Shown here one piece after another: positions 1 to 6,402 of a DNA stretch of 64,000 nt (its first letter is position 1; each line of letters begins with the position of its first letter). Source of the stretch: Acidihalobacter prosperus (GTDB taxonomy: Bacteria > Pseudomonadota > Gammaproteobacteria > DSM-5130 > Acidihalobacteraceae); assembly GCF_000754095.2 (NCBI RefSeq), contig NZ_JQSG02000003.1:649401-713400 (forward strand). The letters run 5' to 3'. The notes under the pieces were generated by a model. That model was not told the origin of the DNA, ran no database searches, and saw nothing but the letters and a program-made list of their open reading frames with translations. The position numbers and the translations under genes were made by a program.

Positions 1-378
1 CGCACCCGCCAGATCACGCCAGGCGATGCGGACCATTTCGCGGCGGCGACACTCGCGGATCGCGCGCATGAACGCGGCTTCTTCTTCCACGCCCCCCAAG
101 GCGTCATGGACGCGCGCCTTGAGTTTGCCGGCCCTGTCTGCGGCGACCAGCGCGTCGTCCGCGATCAGCATGCGCATCAGCGCGGACGACTGAATGCAGC
201 TTTCGGCCACGAAGTCACTCAGCGCCCAAACGCGCGGCAGGCTGTCGGGCAGGTCGGGAGACAGCACCGCATCGCCATCGTGACGTTCCAGATAGCGCGC
301 CCACTGATGCGCGAAGCGCGCTTGCAGCGGCGGCGGCAGCAAGGCCGTGGCATCCGGATGAGGCAGCTTGATCGACAT
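1..378 (-). CDS. glnE: GlnE N-terminus, bifunctional glutamine synthetase adenylyltransferase (partial)
   Basis: The first 126 residues of a minus-strand protein that continues off the left edge. The segment MRAIRECRRREMVRIAWRDL near residue 105 matches the conserved early part of GlnE, where E. coli has a similar RRRIMVRIAW block, and the preceding DFVAESC matches the SDFV motif. GlnE adenylylates and deadenylylates glutamine synthetase in response to PII and so sets nitrogen assimilation. The family is about 950 residues, so only the extreme N-terminus is present and neither catalytic domain can be checked. The start ATG was chosen because the alignment begins there. Confidence 0.85.
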   Translation of the reverse strand, partial: MSIKLPHPDATALLPPPLQARFAHQWARYLERHDGDAVLSPDLPDSLPRVWALSDFVAESCIQSSALMRMLIADDALVAADRAGKLKARVHDALGGVEEEAAFMRAIRECRRREMVRIAWRDLAGA

Positions 379-446
379 CTGCCGGAGACTACTGGGCGCC
401 CGCCGGCGAGACAAGGGCGGGTCCGTGCCACTCGTTCGCAAGCGCG

Positions 447-476
447 AAAAAAGAAGCCCCGGCGCAAGGCCGGGGC
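447..476 (-). terminator. Rho-independent terminator of the porin gene
   Basis: A perfect 8-bp GC-rich stem (456-463 pairs with 469-476, 5-nt loop) is followed on the minus strand by a U-rich tract from the A run at 447-452. It lies about 50 bp past the porin stop codon. Confidence 0.85.
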
Positions 477-528
477 AACGGCGGTTATTACCGCACCGGA
501 GAAAAATCGGTAAAGACTGCCCGCGCGA

Positions 529-1971
529 TCAGAACACCGCGGTCAGCTCCAGATCGATTCGGTTGCCCATCGAATTGGCGATCTGCTGCGCGTTGTTGCG
601 CTGCACCGGATTGGTGATCGCATCCGGGTGCGGCACGTCCAGCTTCTGGATTGCGTAGTTCAGGGTCAGGCGCGTGCTCTTGGTGAGGAAGTACTGCGCT
701 CCCAGCGTCCAGGTCTTGAAGTCGCGTTCCAGCGCCGCGTTGTTGGTCAGGCGGTTGTACTGGTCGTAGCGCAGCTGCAGCTGGACGTTGTGGGTGACGT
801 AGTAACCGCCCTGGATGTACGCACCCCAGGCCTTGTTGTCGCTGCCGGGATAGATGGTCCACTGGGTCAGGTTGTTGTATCCACCCAGAGCCTGGCCGGA
901 GTACTGGCTGGCTACGGACGCGTCGTACTGGAACGGCGCGGGCGCGAGGATCCATCCACTTGCCTGCATGTAGCCGGCGTGCATGATGTAACCGCCGGCC
1001 TGACGCTGGTGCCGCCCGTATTCGCCGCCCACACCCCAGCGGTTGAGCTTGTAGGTGCCGATCTGATCGATCTTGCGCTGGCCGTTGTGGAACCACACCC
1101 AAGCGCCAGCGTCGTTGCGATAGGCGCCCTTGCCGCCGAACACGTAGGACATGCGCAGCATGCCGTAGGTGTCCATGCCGTTGTTGTTGTTGGTGGCGGT
1201 GATCGGCCCACCGTTGCCCACCATGAAGGCGTAGGCATATTCCCAGGGGCCGCGGTCGAACCAGTTGAATACCTTGAGGCCGATATCGCGATACGAGCCA
1301 TAACCCGTCACATTGCTACTCGAAGGAATGAACTGGTATCCGCCATTGCCCGCCGATGTCACCTGCGTCTTGGGATCGATGAAGCGTTCCAGCGTATTCT
1401 GCAGCGAAGCCGTACTGTAGTTGACGAACGGCAGCACCGGGATGCCCACGCGCGACTCCCAGCTGCCCGGCACCTTCTGCAGGCCCAGCGAGAAACGCAC
1501 CAGCTTGGGATCGGCATTCCAGGTCACGAAGGCATCCGAAACCACCGGGTGCTGGCCGGCGAAGTAGGTCATGCCATTGTTGCCGAACTCGGTCAGGAAG
1601 AAGTAGTCGACCTTGTTGTCCAGCGGCGACAGCGTGCCGCGCACGCCGATACGGCCGCGCAGCAGGTTGAAGCTGTTGGTGGAACTCAGATTCGGACCGA
1701 TCAGGTTGAAGTTCGGCACCGCGCCGTTGAAGGCCCGGACCGAAGGTGGTCCCTGCAGGCCGCTGACGGTATTGCCGCTGGTGGTCGCATAGTCGGGCTG
1801 GATGAAGCCCCAGACATTGACCGGCTTCGACACGCCCGGGGGCGAGGTATTGTAGAGCTGCAGCCAGTTGGCCGCCTCGGCGGATTGCGCCGCAAGGCCC
1901 ATGGACGCGGCGACGGCCGCGGCCAGCATGCTCTTGGCGAAGACGGTCTTCGAAGGATTTTTCATAGACAC
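529..1971 (-). CDS. Outer-membrane beta-barrel porin
   Basis: A 480-residue precursor with a signal peptide (residues 1-33, cleavage after AEA) followed by alternating polar/hydrophobic beta strands, many aromatic residues and a C-terminal phenylalanine (TAVF), the outer-membrane insertion signature. Length and composition fit general or anion-selective porins of the OprO/OprP type; the solute cannot be read from sequence. GGGGAG upstream of the first ATG supports the start. It lies 56 bp downstream of the secreted DsrE-like gene on the same strand with no separate promoter seen, so the two are probably cotranscribed. That would make this the channel component of the neighbouring ECF-sigma module. 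Confidence 0.8.
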   Translation of the reverse strand: MSMKNPSKTVFAKSMLAAAVAASMGLAAQSAEAANWLQLYNTSPPGVSKPVNVWGFIQPDYATTSGNTVSGLQGPPSVRAFNGAVPNFNLIGPNLSSTNSFNLLRGRIGVRGTLSPLDNKVDYFFLTEFGNNGMTYFAGQHPVVSDAFVTWNADPKLVRFSLGLQKVPGSWESRVGIPVLPFVNYSTASLQNTLERFIDPKTQVTSAGNGGYQFIPSSSNVTGYGSYRDIGLKVFNWFDRGPWEYAYAFMVGNGGPITATNNNNGMDTYGMLRMSYVFGGKGAYRNDAGAWVWFHNGQRKIDQIGTYKLNRWGVGGEYGRHQRQAGGYIMHAGYMQASGWILAPAPFQYDASVASQYSGQALGGYNNLTQWTIYPGSDNKAWGAYIQGGYYVTHNVQLQLRYDQYNRLTNNAALERDFKTWTLGAQYFLTKSTRLTLNYAIQKLDVPHPDAITNPVQRNNAQQIANSMGNRIDLELTAVF

Positions 1972-2027
1972 TCCCCTGATCTCGAATTGTTATGAACGAA
2001 ATGAAACCCGGAACGACGCGCCGTCGA

Positions 2028-2498
2028 TCAGGGCTTGATCAGAATGTAGCCATGCTGCACGAGATCCACGATGCGCGCGGCGCCCGCCGGGACCACCTCG
2101 GCCTCGGGATTCAGCTTCGGGGTGTAGCCGAGCTGTTTGGAGAAATTCATCAGCGTGTTGTGGCAGGCGTCGAACTTGATGCCGTAGTTCTTGGCCATCT
2201 CGATGACACGCTTGCGGTTCACGTTGTTGTCGAGCAGCAGGCGCAGGCCGGGCCCGAAGGCCACAATTTCAAGATCGACCTTGTCCGGGCCGTAGTAGCG
2301 GGCCAGATTGGCCGCCACATTGAGAACCAAGGTCTGCTTCATCGGGTTGGGGTCGCTGATCTGCAGCACGATATGGTGGGTGGCGAAAGGCTTCTGTTCG
2401 ATGGGCGGCATCTTCACTTCGGCGGAAGCCGGGCCGGCCGCCAGCAGGCCCAGTGACACCAGCGCCAGCAGCGCCCTGAAAACAAATCGACTCATCAT
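2028..2498 (-). CDS. Secreted DsrE-family protein
   Basis: 156 residues: a signal peptide (1-26, cleavage near ASA) and one DsrE/DsrF-like domain (about 40-156). The family's cysteine position is occupied (Cys112, in DACHNT), and the C-terminus reads LVQHGYILIKP, resembling the end of the DsrE half of the anti-sigma protein encoded at 3462-4202. Cytoplasmic DsrE proteins carry sulfur on a cysteine; secreted members are poorly characterised, so a periplasmic sulfur- or redox-ligand role is inference. A second Met one codon in could be the start. It is divergent from the sigma factor and has the same candidate promoter motif. Confidence 0.8.
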   Translation of the reverse strand: MMSRFVFRALLALVSLGLLAAGPASAEVKMPPIEQKPFATHHIVLQISDPNPMKQTLVLNVAANLARYYGPDKVDLEIVAFGPGLRLLLDNNVNRKRVIEMAKNYGIKFDACHNTLMNFSKQLGYTPKLNPEAEVVPAGAARIVDLVQHGYILIKP

Positions 2499-2586
2499 GG
2501 TGATCTCCCTCTGGATAGCGATACTTATCGTCTTTTCTTACAACCGCACGCCATCGCACGCGGTGTGAGGCAATCCTCAATGAACC

Positions 2587-2614
2587 AAGATGCGCCCCGT
2601 TTAACACTTATTCC
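2587..2614 (-). promoter_or_regulatory. Candidate ECF promoter of the dsrE-like gene
   Basis: On the minus strand GGAATAA (2614 down to 2608) is followed after exactly 17 nt by TCTT (2590 down to 2587). The same two boxes with the same spacing lie upstream of the ECF sigma gene at 2839-2866. A GGAA-type -35 and a CGTC/TCT-type -10 are usual for ECF promoters. The predicted leader is about 80 nt. Confidence 0.6.
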
Positions 2615-2640
2615 ACAAATTCTTCACAAAAACTCACAAA
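2614..2640. repeat. Three helically phased CACAAA direct repeats
   Basis: CACAAA occurs at 2614-2619, 2625-2630 and 2635-2640, spaced 11 and 10 bp, one helical turn apart. The set abuts the candidate -35 box of the dsrE-like gene on its upstream side, where an UP element or activator array would sit. Confidence 0.6.
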
Positions 2641-2710
2641 TATTATTATCTCAATATAATCAATGTGTTGTGATTTCAAAAAAACAACAAGAGCGAACTA
2701 CAAATGCACT

Positions 2711-2730
2711 ATTTAATTAAATAATTAAAT
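2711..2730. repeat. AT-only inverted repeat, possible operator
   Basis: ATTTAATTA (2711-2719) and its perfect reverse complement TAATTAAAT (2722-2730) are separated by 2 bp. The 9-bp arms resemble a dimeric repressor site, but low-complexity AT sequence can give such dyads by chance. Confidence 0.4.
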
Positions 2731-2838
2731 ATAAATTCATAATATTAATAACTGTTGATTTACTCACGCACGCCATCCCCATCGACTGCCCGCGCGCCGC
2801 CGCGACAATGCGCCGCCCCCCGGCGGGCGCCGCCCGTG

Positions 2839-2866
2839 GGAATAACTTCGGTATACTGGACGTCTT
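2839..2866 (+). promoter_or_regulatory. Candidate autoregulated ECF promoter of the sigma gene
   Basis: GGAATAA (2839-2845), 17-nt spacer, TCTT (2863-2866), about 27 nt before the sigma-factor ATG. It matches the box pair and spacing upstream of the divergent dsrE-like gene. A TATACT at 2852-2857 could instead be a sigma-70 -10 box, but no -35 partner is visible 17 bp upstream. Confidence 0.55.
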
Positions 2867-2892
2867 AATGTCTGGAAACGAGCCCGAAACCC

Positions 2893-3462
2893 ATGGACAC
2901 GCCAGGTATGTTTGACCTCGTCAGCCTATCCAGCCAGATCAAGAAGCGTATCGCCGAAGAGCGGCCGCGCCTCTACCGCATGGCCTATGCCTGGTGTTGC
3001 GACCCCACGCTTGCCGACGATCTGGCACAGGAGGCCATCTCCAAGGGCCTGCAGAAGGCCGGGCAACTGCGCGAGGCCGAACGACTGCAAAGCTGGCTCT
3101 ACGCGATACTCCACAACTGCTGGCGCACGCATCTGCGTCGGCAGCGCCCGGATCAGCCTCTCGACGAGGAAGCCTTTCCCTGCGACGACTGCCCGGAAAC
3201 GGTCAATCAGCGGCAGCAGGTCGTGGACCGCGTGCGCGCGGCCATCAAGGCGCTGCCCCTCGGTCAGCGCGAGGTGATTACCCTGGTCGACCTCAACGGT
3301 TTCGCCTATGCGGAAGTGGCACGTATCTTGGATATACCCATTGGCACCGTCATGAGCCGTCTCAGCAGAGCGCGTCAGGCCCTGCTGGTCGCCCTGGCGG
3401 ACGTACAACAGCAATCTCCGCAGACGTCATCTCCACGCGCCTCACTCAGAAGGGTCAAGTGA
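2893..3462 (+). CDS. ECF-family RNA polymerase sigma factor
   Basis: 189 residues with the two ECF domains: sigma region 2 at about 18-85 (LADDLAQEA, RLQSWLYAILHNCWR) and region 4 at about 115-170 (ALPLGQREVITLVDLNGFAY, then a helix-turn-helix with GTVMSRLSRAR). It redirects RNA polymerase to a small regulon. Its stop codon overlaps the start of the next gene (TGATG), so sigma and anti-sigma are translationally coupled, the usual arrangement. Met6 is an alternative start. The likely targets are itself and the divergent dsrE-like/porin genes. Confidence 0.9.
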   Translation: MDTPGMFDLVSLSSQIKKRIAEERPRLYRMAYAWCCDPTLADDLAQEAISKGLQKAGQLREAERLQSWLYAILHNCWRTHLRRQRPDQPLDEEAFPCDDCPETVNQRQQVVDRVRAAIKALPLGQREVITLVDLNGFAYAEVARILDIPIGTVMSRLSRARQALLVALADVQQQSPQTSSPRASLRRVK

Positions 3463-4202
3463 TGAACACGGGATTTCGTGACGATCCTCGACTGCACGCC
3501 TACATCGACAACGAACTCGATGTGGACGATCGTGCCGAGCTGCTCGAAACGATGTATGAGGATACGGACCTGCGCAATCAGGTCTGCGAACTGCGCCGCA
3601 TCAAGGATCTGGTCCAGCAGGCTTACTTCGTCCCACCTCCACCGCCGCAGGCACACGCAAGCCGGCGCGGCTTCGGCCAACGTCGGTCCATCGCGGCCTG
3701 CTGCGCGGTACTCGCGCTGATGCTGCTGAGTTTTGCCGGCGGCTGGCTGGTCCACTCGCGCGAGGACGCGGCCTCGCTGACCGACCACCTCGCCGGACTC
3801 GGCGCCATCCGTCTCGACACAGGTCTGGGCACGGAGGCGGCACCGCCGCGGGTGCTGCTGCATGTGGCCACGGACAATCCGGTCAAGTTCGCGGGTACCC
3901 TGCAGCAGGCCAGCTATCTGCTGAACAAGGGTGGCCGAGATGGCATCGAGGTCGAAGTCGTCGCCAATGCCGGCGGGCTCAAGCTGCTGGAGGCCAACGA
4001 CAACTCCGATTATGCGACCCGCATCCGCGAAATGATGCGCAAGTATCCGAACCTGCATTTCGTCGCCTGCGGCATCACGCTGCACCATCTTGAGGCAGCA
4101 GGCGTGCCGGTCGACCTGATACGGCACGTACGGGTTGCGCCTTCAGCCGTGGAAGAGGTGGTCAAACGCCTGCGCCAGGGCTGGATGTACGTCAACATCT
4201 AA
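3462..4202 (+). CDS. Transmembrane anti-sigma factor with periplasmic DsrE domain
   Basis: 246 residues. Residues 1-55 (HAYIDNELDVDDRAELLE) resemble the helical sigma-binding part of zinc-type anti-sigma factors but lack the HX3CX2C zinc ligands; the only cysteine in the stretch is Cys42. A proline-rich linker (57-63) leads to one membrane span (about 77-98). The remainder (about 129-246) is a DsrE-like domain with cysteine at VACGIT (Cys203), predicted to be periplasmic. The ATG overlaps the sigma stop. By analogy with other one-pass anti-sigma proteins, the outer DsrE domain should sense an envelope signal and release the sigma factor; the signal itself is inferred to be sulfur/redox related. 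Confidence 0.8.
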   Translation: MNTGFRDDPRLHAYIDNELDVDDRAELLETMYEDTDLRNQVCELRRIKDLVQQAYFVPPPPPQAHASRRGFGQRRSIAACCAVLALMLLSFAGGWLVHSREDAASLTDHLAGLGAIRLDTGLGTEAAPPRVLLHVATDNPVKFAGTLQQASYLLNKGGRDGIEVEVVANAGGLKLLEANDNSDYATRIREMMRKYPNLHFVACGITLHHLEAAGVPVDLIRHVRVAPSAVEEVVKRLRQGWMYVNI

Positions 4203-4231
4203 CGGCGTCGCGCGCACGGGGCTTCAAGCCG

Positions 4232-5287
4232 CTAGGCCAGGTAGGCACGGAAGGCCTCTTTGTGCGTGCTGTGGGTGTAGGCTTCGTGCCCCTCGATGAC
4301 GCCGGCGTCGACCAGCCGGCGGAGATCGCCGTCCATGGTCTGCATGCCCACCAACGCGCCGCTCTGCATCGCAGTTTCCAGCTGTCCGACCTTGCCGTCC
4401 CTAATCAGGCTCGACACGGCTGCGGTATTGACCAGCACCTCTGTGGCAGCAACCCGTCCAGAACCCTCGGCACGGCGCACGAGCTGCTGCGACACCACGC
4501 CGCGCAGGGACGTCGAAAGCATGATCCGGACCTGCGACTGCTTACCGGCGGGAAATACGTTGATCAACCGGTCCACGGTGAGATCCGCCCGCCGCGTATG
4601 CAGGGTGCCGAGCACCAGGATACCGGTCTCCGCGGCGGTGACCGCCAGCGCAATGGTTTCGTGATCGCGCAGTTCGCCCACCAGAATCACGTCGGGGTCC
4701 TCGCGCAGCGCCGAGCGCAGTGCGGCCGCGAAGCTCGGCGTGTGCTCGCCGACCTCGCGCTGGCTGATCAGACTACGCTTGCGCGAATGCACGAACTCGA
4801 TGGGGTCCTCGATGGTGAGGATGTGGCCACGCCGCTTGGAATTGATAAAATCGACCATCGCCGCCAAGGTGGTCGACTTGCCCGAGCCGGTCTTGCCGGT
4901 CACCAGCACCAGCCCCTGCTTGTGCTGACAGAGGCTGCCCAGCACCGGCGGCAGGTCTAGCGCCTCCAGCGATCTCGGCACATGAGGGATCGCCCGCATG
5001 ACCAGGCCAAGGCCGCCGAGATGGCGGAAGAGATTGACCCGGAAACGCGCCTGATCGGCCATTTGATACGCGAAATCGACTCCGTCCTCGCGCTCGAACC
5101 GCGCCCGGGCATGCTCGCCCAGCAGCTCGCCCGCCATGGTTTCGATTTCCTCGGCGGGTAGCGGGCTGTCGGATACGGCCTGAAGTTCGCCGTCCAGTCG
5201 CATCCGGGGACGCTGCCCCGCAATCAGGTGCATGTCGGAACCGCCGCGCTGCAGCAAATCCTCCAGCCAGCGATCCACGCGGCTCAC
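4232..5287 (-). CDS. PilT/PilU-like type IV pilus ATPase (second paralogue)
   Basis: 351 residues with the full GspE/PilT ATPase set: Walker A GKTGSGKST, Asp box TIEDPIEFVH, Walker B LREDPDVILVGELRD and His box TGILVLGTLHT. It starts 2 bp after the upstream PilT paralogue ends. The PilT C-terminal AIRNLIRE motif is degenerate (VSSLIRDGK), and the short C-terminus resembles PilU. Retraction ATPases work on the inner face of the membrane, but no pilin or pilus assembly gene is nearby. Membership of an operon with a Ser/Thr kinase suggests regulated surface motility or a repurposed motor. Confidence 0.85.
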   Translation of the reverse strand: MSRVDRWLEDLLQRGGSDMHLIAGQRPRMRLDGELQAVSDSPLPAEEIETMAGELLGEHARARFEREDGVDFAYQMADQARFRVNLFRHLGGLGLVMRAIPHVPRSLEALDLPPVLGSLCQHKQGLVLVTGKTGSGKSTTLAAMVDFINSKRRGHILTIEDPIEFVHSRKRSLISQREVGEHTPSFAAALRSALREDPDVILVGELRDHETIALAVTAAETGILVLGTLHTRRADLTVDRLINVFPAGKQSQVRIMLSTSLRGVVSQQLVRRAEGSGRVAATEVLVNTAAVSSLIRDGKVGQLETAMQSGALVGMQTMDGDLRRLVDAGVIEGHEAYTHSTHKEAFRAYLA

Positions 5288-5289
5288 GC

Positions 5290-6384
5290 TCAGCCCCCGG
5301 CCAGGCCGACGCGCGGCAGCAACGATGCGTCGGTCACGAAGCGCTGGAATGCCTTTTTATCCTGCGCGTAGAGATAGGCGTCGTCCGGATCGATCAATTT
5401 GCGCTGGATCCCGTCGAGCAGACCCTGGTCAAGCAACTGCATGCCCGCCTCGCGTCCGGTCTGCATGACCGAGGGGATTTGATGCGTCTTGTCGCTGAGC
5501 AGCATCTGCGCGACCGCGGGCGTCATGGCCAGGGATTCCACCACCACGCGACGTCCGCCCCCCTCGGCCGAACGCACCAGCACCTGGGAGATGACCCCTC
5601 GCAGATTGTTCGCCAGGAAACTTTTGCCCTGCTCGCGCTGCTCGGCGGGCAAGGCGTCGATGATCCGGTCGATGGTCTTGACCGCCGTGGTGGTATGCAG
5701 CGTGGCCAGCACGAGATGGCCGGTTTCGGCGGCGACCATGGCCATCATGATGGAGTCGGGATCACGCAGCTCGCCGACCAGGATCACGTCGGGGTCCTCG
5801 CGCAGCGCCGAACGCAGACCTTCGCTGAACCCGGGCACATGGGTACCGATCTCGCGCTGGACGATCTGCGCCTTGCGGCTCTCATGGATGAATTCGATCG
5901 GGTCTTCGAGCGTGATCACGTTCAGTGCATCCTGCCCGTTGATGAGATCGAGCATGGCCGCCAGGGTGGTGGATTTACCCGTGCCGGTCGAGCCGGTCAC
6001 CAGCACCATGCCCTGACGATGCTCGGCCAGACGATGAACCACGGGCGGCAGGCCCAGATCACCAAGGCTCGGCACGAGCGAAGGGATGTGTCTGAACGAG
6101 GCGCCGATACCGGTCGCCTTGCGAAACACATTGGCGCGAAAGCGGCCGACGCCCTCGGCCATGTAGGAAAAATCGAGATCCTCGCCCAAGCGGTAGCGCT
6201 GCTTGAGATTCTCGCTGAGGATTTCGAAGACGTAACCCAGCAGCTCGCGATCGCCAAGTTCCCTGAAACGAATCGGCATGATTTCGCCGTTCATGCGCAG
6301 CAACGGCGGCGAACCCACCGCCAGATGCACGTCGGAACACCCCTGTTCGCGACCGAGTTTCAAGAAGGCATCAATACGCGCCAC
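5290..6384 (-). CDS. PilT/PilU-like type IV pilus ATPase (first paralogue)
   Basis: 364 residues. It shows Walker A GSTGTGKST, Asp box TLEDPIEFIH, Walker B LREDPDVILVGELRD and His box TGHLVLATLHT, all intact. In place of AIRNLIRE it has VAQMLLSDKTHQI, keeping only the KTHQI tail. It lies 18 bp downstream of the kinase gene and 2 bp upstream of its paralogue. A PilT-PilU pair acting as a hetero-motor is known for twitching pili; whether this pair is the organism's main retraction motor or an extra one cannot be told here. Confidence 0.87.
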   Translation of the reverse strand: MARIDAFLKLGREQGCSDVHLAVGSPPLLRMNGEIMPIRFRELGDRELLGYVFEILSENLKQRYRLGEDLDFSYMAEGVGRFRANVFRKATGIGASFRHIPSLVPSLGDLGLPPVVHRLAEHRQGMVLVTGSTGTGKSTTLAAMLDLINGQDALNVITLEDPIEFIHESRKAQIVQREIGTHVPGFSEGLRSALREDPDVILVGELRDPDSIMMAMVAAETGHLVLATLHTTTAVKTIDRIIDALPAEQREQGKSFLANNLRGVISQVLVRSAEGGGRRVVVESLAMTPAVAQMLLSDKTHQIPSVMQTGREAGMQLLDQGLLDGIQRKLIDPDDAYLYAQDKKAFQRFVTDASLLPRVGLAGG

Positions 6385-6402
6385 GATGCCGCCTCCCCAG
6401 CC

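Larger units (their letters stand above)
2499..2892. promoter_or_regulatory. Divergent AT-rich regulatory island between dsrE-like and ECF sigma genes
   Basis: This 394-bp gap has no gene. Positions about 2600-2770 are strikingly AT-rich beside GC-rich flanks. The gap holds two matching candidate ECF promoters, three helically phased CACAAA repeats and a 9-bp-arm AT-only inverted repeat, listed separately. Such islands can be UP elements, curved DNA or targets of H-NS-like silencers; which applies here is not decidable from sequence. Confidence 0.7.

Noticed and set aside
628..1995. A 455-codon open frame antisense to the porin
   Set aside because: It is a shadow of a GC-rich coding gene: no recognisable domain and Val/Gly/Ala/Arg-biased sequence. 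The minus-strand frame has a signal peptide and a barrel pattern.
2852..2857. TATACT as a sigma-70 -10 box for the ECF sigma gene
   Set aside because: No -35 hexamer lies 16-18 bp upstream, while the GGAATAA/TCTT pair shared with the divergent gene explains the region better. Kept only as an alternative.
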